Numbered from the stretch's first letter, positions 53,445-63,062 are shown. The stretch is DNA of 64,000 nt from Pseudarthrobacter albicanus (GCF_018224015.1 NZ_JAGPOT010000010.1:80231-144230); one strand, 5' to 3'. Notes: generated by a model from the sequence alone, not told the origin. Program-made: numbers and translations.

Positions 53445-53464
53445 ACCAGCCCGGCCGGGCTGGT
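53445..53464 (-). promoter_or_regulatory. Perfect 20-bp palindrome in the DUF3117 leader
   Basis: ACCAGCCCGGCCGGGCTGGT, self-complementary with no loop bases; in RNA it would fold as an 8-bp stem with a 4-nt loop, about 15 nt before the ribosome site. It could be a stabilising hairpin or a protein site. Confidence 0.5.
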
Positions 53465-53578
53465 CCGCTACCCTCCATTATCCCGTAATCCGGCGCCCGG
53501 AGCTAATCGTTGGACTTTCTACGCCGCCCTGCACGCCGTGCTGCCAAGGAGTGCTGCCGGCCGGGAAGGTGCGGTGCG

Positions 53579-54937
53579 TCACGGCGGATAGTCGCCGCCG
53601 CCGGGCAAAGGGGCCCACGCCCAGAGCCAGACGATCCAGACGATCTGCAGCAGCACGAACATGATGGCCACGGCCCCCCGGTAGGCCCGGGACCTGGAGA
53701 CCAGGGCCGCGCCCAGCGCCAGGGGGAACAGCGGAAGCAGCATCCTGAAGGTGCTGGTCTGGGGATGCAGGAACACCAGCAGATAGCCCACGTAGCAGCA
53801 GCACCACAGCCTCAACTCCGCACCCAGGGCCGCCACGGGGCGGGACATCATGAACAGGGCGAAGGCCGCCACGAACACGAACGGCGCCAGGACTCCCAGC
53901 ACCGGGCCGAAGAGCATGATTCCGGTGTCGAACCACGGCTTGAAGGGCACCAGGTCGTGTCCCCGCCAGACGGTTTCGGTCTTGGTGTAGGCCGCAATGT
54001 CCCCGGTGACGGCCCAGGCGATGGCGGGCCACAGGAGGGCCGAGATTCCGCTGACCGCCGTCAGCCCGGCCAGGGGCCAGAGCTGCGGGGCCGGATCGCC
54101 AGGTTCCTGGCGCCGCCGGGCCGGACGCCAGCGCTGCCACCCGCGGTAGACCAGCAGCAGCCCCACCATCGCTGCAAACGGCACGCCGGTGGGGCGCGAC
54201 AGGCCCATCAGCAGCACCACGGGCATGGCCCGCAGGTACCGGCGCTCCAGCACGAGCAGCAGGGCGGTGCCGAGCAGCAGCAGGTTCAGTGACTCCGCGT
54301 ACGGCACCTGCAGCACCGGGGACACCGGAAAAGTGGAGAAAAACATCGTCCCCCACAACGCCGCGCGGTGCGTGGCCCGGTGCCGGAAGATGCAGTAGGC
54401 CACGAGCGCCGCGCCCAGCCCGCCCACCATCGCGATGAGCGTCAGCGACCATGCCGGGCCCATCCCGGTCAGGCCCGAGACAACCCTGCCCAGCATGGGG
54501 AACAGGGCGTAGAAGGCCCACGCGTTTTCCTGGACGTTGCCGGCCGCGTCCGTGGGCAGGACAGCCGGGTAACCGTTGCGCAGGGCTTCGCCGTACCAGC
54601 GGGCATCCCAGATGTTGATGAAATTCCAGTAGTCCGGCTTGGGGGGAAACCACGGGTTCACGCCCTGGTGCAGGGCTGCGGCCATGAAGATGCAGGCGCT
54701 GACCAGCCTCGCCGCGACGTAGATTGCGCCCACCTGGATCCACCAGGGCCACCGCGCCAGGCGCGAGCCGGCGGCCGCCAGCCGCCCCCACGCCGCGGCG
54801 TTCAGCCCGGCGCTGGACGGCCCGGGCTCTCCTCCTTCCGGCTCCTGCAGGGTGCCGGGGGTAACCTCGGGTGTTGGGGTACCCGCGGGAGTGGGGATGT
54901 TCAAGGCCTCACGGATGTGCGCGGATTCCCTGCTCAC
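53579..54937 (-). CDS. GT-C mannosyltransferase-like membrane protein
   Basis: 452 residues with about ten hydrophobic segments after a 55-residue polar N-terminus. FINIWDARWYGEALRNGYP carries the loop-1 acidic motif of PIG-V/GT-C enzymes. Likely transfers mannose from a polyprenol donor to a lipid or cell-wall glycan. Start GTG overlaps the DivIVA-like TGA (GTGA). Acceptor unknown. Confidence 0.8.
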   Translation of the reverse strand: MSRESAHIREALNIPTPAGTPTPEVTPGTLQEPEGGEPGPSSAGLNAAAWGRLAAAGSRLARWPWWIQVGAIYVAARLVSACIFMAAALHQGVNPWFPPKPDYWNFINIWDARWYGEALRNGYPAVLPTDAAGNVQENAWAFYALFPMLGRVVSGLTGMGPAWSLTLIAMVGGLGAALVAYCIFRHRATHRAALWGTMFFSTFPVSPVLQVPYAESLNLLLLGTALLLVLERRYLRAMPVVLLMGLSRPTGVPFAAMVGLLLVYRGWQRWRPARRRQEPGDPAPQLWPLAGLTAVSGISALLWPAIAWAVTGDIAAYTKTETVWRGHDLVPFKPWFDTGIMLFGPVLGVLAPFVFVAAFALFMMSRPVAALGAELRLWCCCYVGYLLVFLHPQTSTFRMLLPLFPLALGAALVSRSRAYRGAVAIMFVLLQIVWIVWLWAWAPLPGGGDYPP

Positions 54938-55284
54938 GGCCGCTGCTCCGCTGCGGCTCGCAGGCGCCCCATTTCCTCGACGAGTTCCGCGATTTTCCGG
55001 TCCTTGGCAGCGATCTGGTCGCGCAGCTCGTCCAGCACCTGGTCCACCTGGTCCATCCGGTAGCCGCGGAGGCCGACGGCGAAGCGGAGGCGGTCGACGT
55101 CGGACGGTCCGGCATTCTCCGGGAGGAGCACCGGCGGCAGCGAGGCAACCGGCTCATCGAAGCCGTCCGCACAGGGCTGCCCGCCGCCGCGGGCGCTGCG
55201 GAAGATTTTCGGCGCCACGCCGGTGCCAAGGAGGACGGCGACGCCGATCAGCACGATCGCCAGGAAGATCAGGAAAAAGCTCAC
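54934..55284 (-). CDS. Membrane-anchored DivIVA-domain protein
   Basis: 116 residues. TM helix FFLIFLAIVLIGVAVLLGTG, linker, then a DivIVA-like segment VDRLRFAVGLRGYRMDQVDQVLDEL and a coiled coil (AAKDRKIAELVEEMGRL). GTG start with GGAGCT just upstream. May sense curvature or anchor wall-synthesis enzymes. Coupled to the GT-C gene by GTGA. Similar gene order near Rv1209 (from memory). Confidence 0.83.
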   Translation of the reverse strand: MSFFLIFLAIVLIGVAVLLGTGVAPKIFRSARGGGQPCADGFDEPVASLPPVLLPENAGPSDVDRLRFAVGLRGYRMDQVDQVLDELRDQIAAKDRKIAELVEEMGRLRAAAEQRP

Positions 55285-55327
55285 AGCTCCATCGTGCCAG
55301 ACGTCGGCGCCGACGGCGCCCGGTTGT

Positions 55328-56197
55328 TCAGCCCCGCATGCCGCCGCCGGCGCCGTTACCGGTGTTGCCGGTGGGGTTCCGGTGGCGGGCGGCACCTTCG
55401 ACGACGAGCGCGACCGCTTGTGCGGGATCATCCACCACCTGCACCAGATCAAGGTCCTCGACCGCCACCATGCCTTCGGACACCAGAGTGCTCCGGACCC
55501 AGTCGATCATCGGGCTCCAGAAGGCGGTGCCCAACAGGACGATCGGGAAGGATGTCACCTTGCGGGTCTGGACCAGGACCATCGCCTCGAAGAGCTCGTC
55601 CAGGGTTCCGAGCCCGCCGGGCAGCACGATGAAGCCCTGGGCGTACTTCACGAACATGGTCTTGCGGGCGAAGAAGTAGCGGAAGTTGACGCCCAGGTCC
55701 ACCCACTGGTTCATGGCCTGCTCGAAGGGCAGTTCGATTCCGAGGCCCACGGACACGCCGTTGCCTTGGACCGCGCCCTTGTTGGCCGCTTCCATGGAGC
55801 CGGGGCCGCCGCCGGTGATGACGGCGAGGCCTGCTTCGGCCAGCCTCCGGCCTATCTCGACGGCGAGTTCGTAGTTGGCGCTGCCGGGCAGGGTGCGGGC
55901 GGAGCCGAAGACGCTCACGGCCGGCCCGAGGTCCGCAAGCGCGCCGAAGCCTTCCACGAACTCGCTCTGGATCCGCAGGACACGCCAGGGGTCGGTGTGG
56001 ACGAACTGCCCTGGGCCTTTCGTGTCGAGCAGGGTCTGGTCCGACATCGTGACCTTCGCCTGTTTGCGCCGCAACTCCAGCGGACCCTTGTGCCGGATGC
56101 CGTTTGCCGGTGGCGTGTCGCGCTTTTCGGGCGCCGGCTTCCCGGCGGGGTTCCGGTCCTGATTTTGGTCCTGGTCATGCTGCCGATCGGTACTCAT
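55328..56197 (-). CDS. LOG-family protein (TIGR00730), putative nucleotide phosphoribohydrolase
   Basis: 289 residues. SVFGSART, GGGPGSMEAANKGA and PGGLGTLDELFE (PGGxGTxxE) are the LOG/lysine-decarboxylase-like signatures; relatives release cytokinin-type bases or cleave AMP. A 60-residue polar N-terminal extension precedes the fold. ATG 56197 is preferred over 56203 because TAGCCT ends 6 nt before it. Confidence 0.87.
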   Translation of the reverse strand: MSTDRQHDQDQNQDRNPAGKPAPEKRDTPPANGIRHKGPLELRRKQAKVTMSDQTLLDTKGPGQFVHTDPWRVLRIQSEFVEGFGALADLGPAVSVFGSARTLPGSANYELAVEIGRRLAEAGLAVITGGGPGSMEAANKGAVQGNGVSVGLGIELPFEQAMNQWVDLGVNFRYFFARKTMFVKYAQGFIVLPGGLGTLDELFEAMVLVQTRKVTSFPIVLLGTAFWSPMIDWVRSTLVSEGMVAVEDLDLVQVVDDPAQAVALVVEGAARHRNPTGNTGNGAGGGMRG

Positions 56198-56209
56198 GCC
56201 CATAGGCTA
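56198..56209 (-). promoter_or_regulatory. LOG gene -10, leaderless
   Basis: TAGCCT (minus strand, 56204-56209), 6 nt, ATG at 56197. Confidence 0.5.
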
Positions 56210-56343
56210 GCGCGGAACACGCTCCCCGGCAGCCCGCGGGGCGTGTCCGGGGCTGCGCTCCGGCGGCCTGACGTGCAGGTATCTCTTGAATCACGATCTG
56301 AACCAAGTGGGAGTGATTGCGGTCAGAGGGCGCTGATGTTCGC

Positions 56344-56355
56344 TAGATTCTTCTT
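56344..56355 (+). promoter_or_regulatory. gluA -10, leaderless
   Basis: TAGATT at 56344-56349, 6 nt, ATG at 56356. TTGCGG about 20 bp above may be the -35. Confidence 0.5.
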
Positions 56356-57111
<756 letters not shown>

Positions 57112-57132
57112 GTCCACTCGAGTTCGCACCCG

Positions 57133-57150
57133 GGCCGCCGCACGGCGGCC
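57133..57150 (+). other. Intercistronic hairpin between gluA and gluB
   Basis: GGCCGCCG-CA-CGGCGGCC, 8-bp stem, 19 bp before the gluB ATG. May protect the downstream gluB message. Confidence 0.5.
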
Positions 57151-57169
57151 GTCCAATGAAAGGAATGTC

Positions 57170-58057
57170 ATGAAGGCATTTTTGTCCAGGAGGAAATCCC
57201 TTCTGGTTGCTGCCTCCGCGGCTCTGGCGCTGAGCCTCAGCGCCTGCGGCGGCGGCGGCGGCACCGCCACCTCCAACCCGCCTGTCGCCGAGAAGCCGAG
57301 CTTCGCCGCCGACACGACCATGGCCAAGCTTTCATCCGCAGGAAAGATCACCATCGGCACCAAGTTCGACCAGCCGCTGTTCGGCCAGAAGGGCCTCGAC
57401 GGCAAGCCGGTGGGCTTCGACGTCGAGATCGGCAAGCTGATTGCCGCCAAGCTCGGGATCGCTGCTGACAAGATCGAGTGGGTTGAAACTGTCTCCGCCA
57501 ACCGCGAGCCGTTCATCCAGCAGGGCCGGGTGGACATCATTGTCGCCACCTACACCATCAACGACAAGCGCAAGGAAGTGGTTGGCTTCGCCGGCCCCTA
57601 CTACGAGGCGGGCCAGGCCCTGATGGTGAACAAGGACAACACCACCATCACCAAGCCGGAGGACGTCAAGGGCAAGAACGTCTGTTCCGTCACCGGTTCC
57701 ACCCCTGCCGCCACCATCGTGGAAAAGTACGGAGCAGTCCTGGTTCCGGCCGCGACCTACTCCGCCTGCCTGGAGCCGCTCCGCAACAAGCAGGTCGAAG
57801 CCATCACCACGGACAACGTGATTCTTGCCGGCTTCGTGGACAAGGAACCCGATGCCTTCAAGCTGGCGTCGGATCAAACGTTCACCAAGGAGCCCTACGG
57901 CATCGGCCTGAAGAAGGAGGACACCGTCTTCCGCGGCTGGATCAACGACCAGCTGGAGGCATTCGCCAAGGACGGTTCCTACAAGAAGGCCTGGGAAGCC
58001 ACGGCGGGCTCGGCCATCAAGACCGCCCCGGAACTTCCCGCACTGAACCGCTACTGA
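57170..58057 (+). CDS. gluB: Glutamate-type ABC importer substrate-binding lipoprotein
   Basis: 295 residues. Signal peptide and lipobox LSLSAC-GGG (lipid Cys near residue 26); SBP family 3 fold: GFDVEIGKLIAAKLG, FVDIIVATYTI-like motif (VDIIVATYTIND), FAGPYYEAGQAL, and GIGLKKED. GAAAGGA precedes the ATG. Probably binds glutamate or glutamine. Confidence 0.93.
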   Translation: MKAFLSRRKSLLVAASAALALSLSACGGGGGTATSNPPVAEKPSFAADTTMAKLSSAGKITIGTKFDQPLFGQKGLDGKPVGFDVEIGKLIAAKLGIAADKIEWVETVSANREPFIQQGRVDIIVATYTINDKRKEVVGFAGPYYEAGQALMVNKDNTTITKPEDVKGKNVCSVTGSTPAATIVEKYGAVLVPAATYSACLEPLRNKQVEAITTDNVILAGFVDKEPDAFKLASDQTFTKEPYGIGLKKEDTVFRGWINDQLEAFAKDGSYKKAWEATAGSAIKTAPELPALNRY

Positions 58058-58062
58058 CCCTG

Positions 58063-58112
58063 GACTGGCGGTTGCCGGAGCCCGCTCCTGCCAGCGCCGG
58101 CAACCGCCAGTC
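58063..58112 (+). terminator. Long hairpin between gluB and gluC
   Basis: 16-bp perfect stem (58063-58078 with 58097-58112), 18-nt loop, no T-tract. Placed inside the operon, it can act as a partial terminator or as a 3' stabiliser for gluAB RNA, making binding protein more abundant than permeases. Confidence 0.7.
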
Positions 58113-58153
58113 CCCGGTCCGTTCCAATCCGCCGATCGCAGTTGAAGGATCCC

Positions 58154-58804
58154 ATGGACGTCATTATCGAGAACCTGCCGCTGTACTGGAACGGCTTTCT
58201 CAGAACACTTTTCCTGTCCACTGTGTCCGGGGTGATCGCCCTGTTTGTGGGAACCCTCCTTGCGGCAGCCAGGGTTTCGCCCGTGGCGGCCCTGCGGGGA
58301 TTCAGCACGGCGTACGTGGAAATCTTGCGAAACACGCCCCTGACCATCGCCTTCTTTTTTGCCGCGATCGTGCTGCCCAGGCTTGGAGTGAAGTTTGAGC
58401 AGTTCGAAGTGGCGGCCATCATCGCCCTGAGCGCCTACACCGCAGCCTTCATCGCAGAAGCTGTCCGCTCCGGTGTCAACAGCGTTCCCGTTGGGCAGGC
58501 CGAGGCCGCGCGCAGCATCGGCATGAACTTCGGCCAGGTGCTGTCCCTGATCATCCTCCCGCAGGCGCTGAGAACGGTCATTCCGCCGTTGATCAACATC
58601 CTGATAGCCCTCGTGAAGAACTCGTCCGTCGCCGGCGCCTTTTTCGTGCTGGAACTGTTCGGTTACGGCCGGCAGCTCGCCAACGCCAATGGCGACCAGG
58701 TGCTGGCCGTTCTCCTCGGAGTGGCCTTCTTCTACCTGCTGATCACCGTTCCGCTGGGCATCCTGGCGAGCACCGTCGAACGAAAGGTGGCGATCGCCCG
58801 ATGA
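58154..58804 (+). CDS. gluC: Glutamate-type ABC importer permease 1
   Basis: 216 residues. HisM-type permease: EILRNTPLTIAFFFAAIVLP, AYTAAFIAEAVRSGVNSVPVGQAEAARSIG (EAA loop), LPQALRTVIPPLIN. ATG 58154 chosen because GAAGGA lies just upstream; a TTG four codons earlier overlaps that site. Its TGA overlaps gluD (ATGA). Confidence 0.92.
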   Translation: MDVIIENLPLYWNGFLRTLFLSTVSGVIALFVGTLLAAARVSPVAALRGFSTAYVEILRNTPLTIAFFFAAIVLPRLGVKFEQFEVAAIIALSAYTAAFIAEAVRSGVNSVPVGQAEAARSIGMNFGQVLSLIILPQALRTVIPPLINILIALVKNSSVAGAFFVLELFGYGRQLANANGDQVLAVLLGVAFFYLLITVPLGILASTVERKVAIAR

Positions 58805-59640
58805 GTTCAGTTCTATACGACGTCCCGGGGCCCAAGGCCCGAAGGGTTTCACGTATTGGTTCCGTGATCGGCTCCCTGCTGATCGTCGGCTTGCTGGCGT
58901 GGATCGCCAGCACCCTGGCACAGCAGGGAATCTTCGAGGGCCGCCGGTGGGCCATCTTCACCCGTGCGGATGTCTGGACGCTGCTCGGGAACGGCATCGG
59001 TGCCACCCTCAGCGCTGCCGCTGTGGCAGCAGTCATCGCGTTCCCCCTGGGGCTGTTGCTGTGCCTCCTGCGGATTTCCGACGTCGCCGCCATCCGGATA
59101 CCCGTACGGATCGTGCTGGAATTCCTCCGGGGCATGCCCGTTGTCCTGATGATGTTTTTTGTTTTGTTGGTGTTCGGCACCAACCAGTTCATCGCAGTGG
59201 TGGCTGGACTTGTCCTGTACAACGCGGCCGTCTTCGCGGAAATCATCCGCGCCGGCATCCAGTCCCTGCCCAAGGGACAGCGTGAAGCCGGCCTCACGGT
59301 GGGCCTGACCAGCTTCCAGTCCCGGATGATCATCGAACTTCCGCAGGCCGTCCGCCGTATGATGCCCTCGCTCGTGGCCCAGCTCGTGGTGCTGCTGAAG
59401 GACACGTCCCTGGGCTACATCGTGGCGTACGGTGAACTGCTCCGGGCGGTGCAGGTCATGGCCGACTTCCTGGGGACGCAGTTCCTGTTCCCGATCTTCT
59501 TTGTAGCCGCCGCGATCTACATTGCGATCAACATTTGCGTGTCCCGCATCGCAGTCTGGATCGAGCGCCGCGGAACCACGAAGGCGGCAGGCGGGGTTGC
59601 CAAGGCTGAGCCTGCAGCCGTGGAGACCGCCGCAAAGTAG
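58801..59640 (+). CDS. gluD: Glutamate-type ABC importer permease 2
   Basis: 279 residues. Same permease family: VRIVLEFLRGMPVVLMMFFVLLVFG, YNAAVFAEIIRAGIQSLPKGQREAG (EAA loop), ELPQAVRRMMPSLV. An N-terminal polar extension (about 20 residues) precedes TM1, and an Ala/Lys/Glu tail ends it. Last gene of the operon. Confidence 0.92.
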   Translation: MSSVLYDVPGPKARRVSRIGSVIGSLLIVGLLAWIASTLAQQGIFEGRRWAIFTRADVWTLLGNGIGATLSAAAVAAVIAFPLGLLLCLLRISDVAAIRIPVRIVLEFLRGMPVVLMMFFVLLVFGTNQFIAVVAGLVLYNAAVFAEIIRAGIQSLPKGQREAGLTVGLTSFQSRMIIELPQAVRRMMPSLVAQLVVLLKDTSLGYIVAYGELLRAVQVMADFLGTQFLFPIFFVAAAIYIAINICVSRIAVWIERRGTTKAAGGVAKAEPAAVETAAK

Positions 59641-59650
59641 CCATAGACCA

Positions 59651-59685
59651 GGAAGGGCCCGGATCCACAGGATCCGGGCCCTTCC
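59651..59685. terminator. Bidirectional hairpin between gluD and dapE
   Basis: 16-bp perfect stem (59651-59666 with 59670-59685) and ACA loop, between convergent genes. No T-tract. Confidence 0.8.
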
Positions 59686-59696
59686 TCGTGAGCAGA

Positions 59697-60854
59697 TCAG
59701 GCCGCGAGCCAGGTCCGCAGCGCCCGCAGGCATTCGCGGATCGCGTCGGCCTCCACATGCTCGTTGTCCTTGTGCGCCAGCAATGCGTCGCCCGGGCCGA
59801 AGTTCACCGCAGGGATCCCCAGCTCACTGAACCGCGCGACGTCGGTCCAGCCGTATTTGGGCTTCGGCTCCGCTCCGACGGCGGCGACAAAGGACGCGGC
59901 GGCCGGGTGCGTCAGTCCGGGACGCGCGCCGGCGGCGCTGTCGGTGCGCACGACGTCGAACCCCGCCAGCAGTTCGCGCACATGCGCTTCCGCCTGGTCC
60001 GGGGTCTTGTCCGGGGCGAAGCGGTAGTTGATCTCCACGACGCAGCGGTCCGGGATGACGTTGCCCGCGGTGCCGCCGTTGATCTTCACCGCGTTGAGGC
60101 TTTCACGGTACTGGAGCCCGTCCACGTCGACGGTCAGGGGCTCGTAGGCGGCCAGCCGGGCCAGGATCGGGGCCGCCGCGTGGATGGCATTGCTGCCCAT
60201 CCAGGCGCGGGCCGAGTGGGCCGCTTCCCCCGACGTGGTCGCTTCGAAGCGGATGGTGCCGTTGCAGCCGCCCTCCACCGTCCCGTCCGTGGGCTCGAGC
60301 AGGATCGCGAAGTCCCCGCCCAGCAGGGCCCCATGGTTGCGGACGAGGCGGCCGAGCCCGCTCTTGGCGGCCTCGACTTCCTCATGGTCGTAGAAGACGA
60401 AGGTGACGTCCCTGTCCGGCGCGGCGCCGCCGTCGAACAGGGCAGCGGCCAGGGCAAGCTGCACCGCGACTCCCCCCTTCATGTCCGTGGCGCCGCGGCC
60501 GTAGAGGACGCCTTCGCCGGGCGCCCCTGAGGGCCAGAAGGCGGGCACGGTCCCCAGCGACCCGTCCGTGGCAGGCAGCGGCACGGTGTCCAGATGCCCG
60601 GCCAGGATGACCCGCTCGCGCCGTCCCAGGCTGGTGCGGGCGATGATCGAATCCCCGTCGCGGACCAGTTCCAGTTCCGGGATGGTGCGGAGGGCCTGCT
60701 CGACGGCGTCGGCCAGCTCCCTTTCGTTGCCGGAGACGCTGTTGAAGTCGATCAGGTCGGCGGTGAGGAGGGCAACATCCTGGCGCAGGTCAAGGCGGGG
60801 GCGGGCGTGCAAGGGAAGGGCAGAGGCCGGGGCAGGAGCGTCCGAGTCAGTCAC
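59697..60854 (-). CDS. dapE: Succinyl-diaminopimelate desuccinylase
   Basis: 385 residues. M20 zinc peptidase: GHLDTVP, YGRGATDMKGG, YDHEEVEAAKSGLG, LLEPTDGTVEGGCNG, and a late HxxN (LAHKDNEHV). Makes LL-diaminopimelate for lysine and peptidoglycan. GTG start with TAAGGT 6 nt upstream. Divergent from dapD, the previous pathway enzyme but one; both are controlled from a 148-bp gap that also holds an intergenic repeat. Confidence 0.93.
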   Translation of the reverse strand: MTDSDAPAPASALPLHARPRLDLRQDVALLTADLIDFNSVSGNERELADAVEQALRTIPELELVRDGDSIIARTSLGRRERVILAGHLDTVPLPATDGSLGTVPAFWPSGAPGEGVLYGRGATDMKGGVAVQLALAAALFDGGAAPDRDVTFVFYDHEEVEAAKSGLGRLVRNHGALLGGDFAILLEPTDGTVEGGCNGTIRFEATTSGEAAHSARAWMGSNAIHAAAPILARLAAYEPLTVDVDGLQYRESLNAVKINGGTAGNVIPDRCVVEINYRFAPDKTPDQAEAHVRELLAGFDVVRTDSAAGARPGLTHPAAASFVAAVGAEPKPKYGWTDVARFSELGIPAVNFGPGDALLAHKDNEHVEADAIRECLRALRTWLAA

Positions 60855-60866
60855 GGTTCCACCTTA
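60855..60866 (-). promoter_or_regulatory. dapE -10, leaderless
   Basis: TAAGGT (minus strand, 60861-60866), 6 nt, GTG at 60854. Confidence 0.5.
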
Positions 60867-60905
60867 TCCGTTGCCCTGCCCTCATTTCATATCGTCTGGC
60901 CCGCA

Positions 60906-60960
60906 ATAGTTGTCGTTCAGGGGCCGCAAAACGACAACTTCTGCCAGTCACTTGGGCGAC
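60906..60960 (+). repeat. Dispersed intergenic repeat, copy 2
   Basis: Perfect 10-bp inverted repeat AGTTGTCGTT...AACGACAACT (60908-60917 with 60930-60939) plus the tail CTGCCAGTCA-n-TTGGG shared with 40678-40731. Between dapE and dapD promoters. Confidence 0.8.
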
Positions 60961-60990
60961 TCCGGTTTCAGCCGCCCCGGCCGCTCTCGA

Positions 60991-61002
60991 TAGACTTGGG
61001 CC
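60991..61002 (+). promoter_or_regulatory. dapD -10, leaderless
   Basis: TAGACT at 60991-60996, 6 nt, ATG at 61003. Confidence 0.55.
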
Positions 61003-62049
61003 ATGACTGAAACCGCTGCTTCCGCCGTGCCCGCCGACTCCCGCTCCGCCGCCCGTTCCGACGCCCGTTCCGACGCCCGCGCTGCCTACGGCTACGGGGT
61101 GGCCACCGTCTCGACCCGCAACGGTGAAGCCACCGTGCTGGATGTCTGGTTTCCGGCGCCCGCCCTCGGAACCGCGGCGGAAAACCTGCGCGGCGTCGAA
61201 AACGCGGACCAGTCCCTGACCGACATTGCCGCCAGCGGCGCGGACCAGGACCGCGGCACCGAACAGAAGGTCGTCTTCGTCCAGATCCACCTCGACGAAG
61301 CCCCCGCGGACACGGCCGACGCCTACCTGCGCCTCCACCTGCTCTCGCACCGCCTGGTCCGGCCAAACACCATCAACCTCGACGGCATCTTCGGCAAGCT
61401 CCCCAACGTGGTGTGGACCAACTTCGGCCCCGCCGCCGTCGAGGACTTCGAACTGACCCGTGCACGCCTGCGCCGGCGCGGCGCCGTCACCGTCTTCGGC
61501 GTGGACAAGTTCCCGCGGATGGTTGACTACGTCATCCCGTCCGGCGTCCGGATCGCCGACGCCGACCGCGTCCGGCTCGGTGCTCACCTGGCCGAGGGCA
61601 CCACGGTCATGCACGAGGGCTTCGTGAACTTCAACGCAGGAACGCTCGGCGCCTCCATGGTCGAAGGCCGCATCTCGGCCGGCGTCGTCACCGGTGACGG
61701 ATCCGACGTCGGTGGCGGCGCGTCGATCATGGGCACCCTGTCCGGCGGCGGCAAGGAAAAAATCGCCGTGGGCGAGCGCGTCCTGCTCGGCGCCAACTCC
61801 GGCGTCGGCATCAGCATCGGCGACGACTCCGTCGTGGAGGCGGGCCTCTACGTGACGGCCGGAACGCGCGTCCGGGTCACCGGGGCCAAGGACGCCGACG
61901 GCGAGGACATCACCCGGATCGTCAAGGCCGTGGAACTCTCCGGTGTTCCCAACCTGCTCTTCCGCCGCAACTCCACCACCGGCGCCGTGGAGGCCATCCC
62001 CCGCAAGGGGCAGACCGTTGAGCTCAACGAGGACCTGCACGCCAACTAA
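61003..62049 (+). CDS. dapD: Tetrahydrodipicolinate N-succinyltransferase (actinobacterial type)
   Basis: 348 residues. Left-handed beta-helix hexapeptide region (about 175-300) with [21 protein letters not shown] and [16 protein letters not shown]; the N-terminal alpha/beta domain has [20 protein letters not shown]. The Ser/Asp/Ala-rich first 27 residues are low complexity. Makes N-succinyl-2-amino-6-ketopimelate in the DAP pathway. Confidence 0.94.
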   Translation: MTETAASAVPADSRSAARSDARSDARAAYGYGVATVSTRNGEATVLDVWFPAPALGTAAENLRGVENADQSLTDIAASGADQDRGTEQKVVFVQIHLDEAPADTADAYLRLHLLSHRLVRPNTINLDGIFGKLPNVVWTNFGPAAVEDFELTRARLRRRGAVTVFGVDKFPRMVDYVIPSGVRIADADRVRLGAHLAEGTTVMHEGFVNFNAGTLGASMVEGRISAGVVTGDGSDVGGGASIMGTLSGGGKEKIAVGERVLLGANSGVGISIGDDSVVEAGLYVTAGTRVRVTGAKDADGEDITRIVKAVELSGVPNLLFRRNSTTGAVEAIPRKGQTVELNEDLHAN

Positions 62050-62141
62050 GGCTGATGCCGGATACCTGGCGCGGACAAGCCGCCTGCGGATGACGCGGCG
62101 TGGAAATGGAACGGCCCGGAGGGGCCCGAGGGAGTAATTTC

Positions 62142-62993
62142 GTGGCACGAAGAGGCAGTTGGCGCCGTCGGATCGTGCTCCTGCTGACCCTTGCGATGGT
62201 CGCAGGCGGCATCTACACCGCGGTGGCGTTCCTGCAGCGCTCGGAAACCCTGATAGACGAACGCTGCACGGCCGCCGGCGACGGGGGCGACGAACTCGCC
62301 ACCGACCAGGCCGCGAACGCCGGCCTGATCACCGCTGTCGCTGTGCAGCGGGGGCTGCCGGCCCGGGCAGCCAGCATCGCCCTCGCCACGGCCATGCAGG
62401 AATCCAAACTGCGCAATATCGGCCACGGCGACCAGGCCGGTCCCGACTCCCGCGGCCTGTTCCAGCAGCGGCCGTCCCAGGGCTGGGGCACCGCAGAGCA
62501 GGTGATGGACCCCTATCACGCGAGCAACGCCTTCTACGATGCACTGACGAAGGTCTCGGGCTACCAGTCGCTGGAGCTCACCGACGCCGCGCAAAGGGTC
62601 CAGCACTCCGCCTACCCGGGCGCCTACGCCCAGCACGAGGCGATGGCCAAGGCGTTCGCCTCCGCGCTGAGCGGCCAGAGCGCCGCAGGACTTGACTGCA
62701 CGCTGCGTTCCCCCGACGCTGCCGGTGATCCGGCCGTGGTGCAGGCGGAACTGGCCGCGGCTTTCGGGGCTGTTCCGGCGTCTTCGGACGGCAGGACGCT
62801 GCTGGTGGAAGCCGGGGGCACCCAGGCCTGGGCCGTGGCGCAATGGGCCGTGGCGAATGCCAAGTCGCTCGGCATCACCGAGGTACAGACGGACGGGCAC
62901 AGCTGGAGCCGGGAGGCGCGCAACGGCTGGCAGGCTTCAGGGGCGCAGGCCGGGCAGATCAGCGTGACGGTCGCAGGGGCTCCCGAGCAGTAG
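62142..62993 (+). CDS. Membrane-anchored protein with lysozyme/transglycosylase-like fold
   Basis: 283 residues, start GTG 62142 (GGGAG seven bases before). One TM near the N-terminus (RIVLLLTLAMVAGGIYTAVAFL), then about 250 extracytoplasmic residues. ALATAMQESKLRNIGHGDQAGPDSRGLFQQRPSQGWGT resembles lytic transglycosylase cores, with Glu in MQESKL as candidate catalytic acid (motif quoted in overlapping parts: ATAMQESKLRNI, SRGLFQQRPSQGWG). Homologues are sometimes labelled heavy metal transporter, without support here. Likely acts on peptidoglycan; unproven. Follows dapD by 92 bp. Confidence 0.65.
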   Translation: MARRGSWRRRIVLLLTLAMVAGGIYTAVAFLQRSETLIDERCTAAGDGGDELATDQAANAGLITAVAVQRGLPARAASIALATAMQESKLRNIGHGDQAGPDSRGLFQQRPSQGWGTAEQVMDPYHASNAFYDALTKVSGYQSLELTDAAQRVQHSAYPGAYAQHEAMAKAFASALSGQSAAGLDCTLRSPDAAGDPAVVQAELAAAFGAVPASSDGRTLLVEAGGTQAWAVAQWAVANAKSLGITEVQTDGHSWSREARNGWQASGAQAGQISVTVAGAPEQ

Positions 62994-63062
62994 CTCCCGC
63001 CCGGTAGCTCCCGCCTGGTAGCGGGCCCCTGCGTGGGGCCGGCAGCGGCGCCGGCATGTTCG

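Noticed and set aside
53478..54791. Alternative minus-strand frame overlapping the GT-C gene
   Set aside because: Different frame from the hydrophobic GT-C protein; low-complexity Gly/Arg translation.
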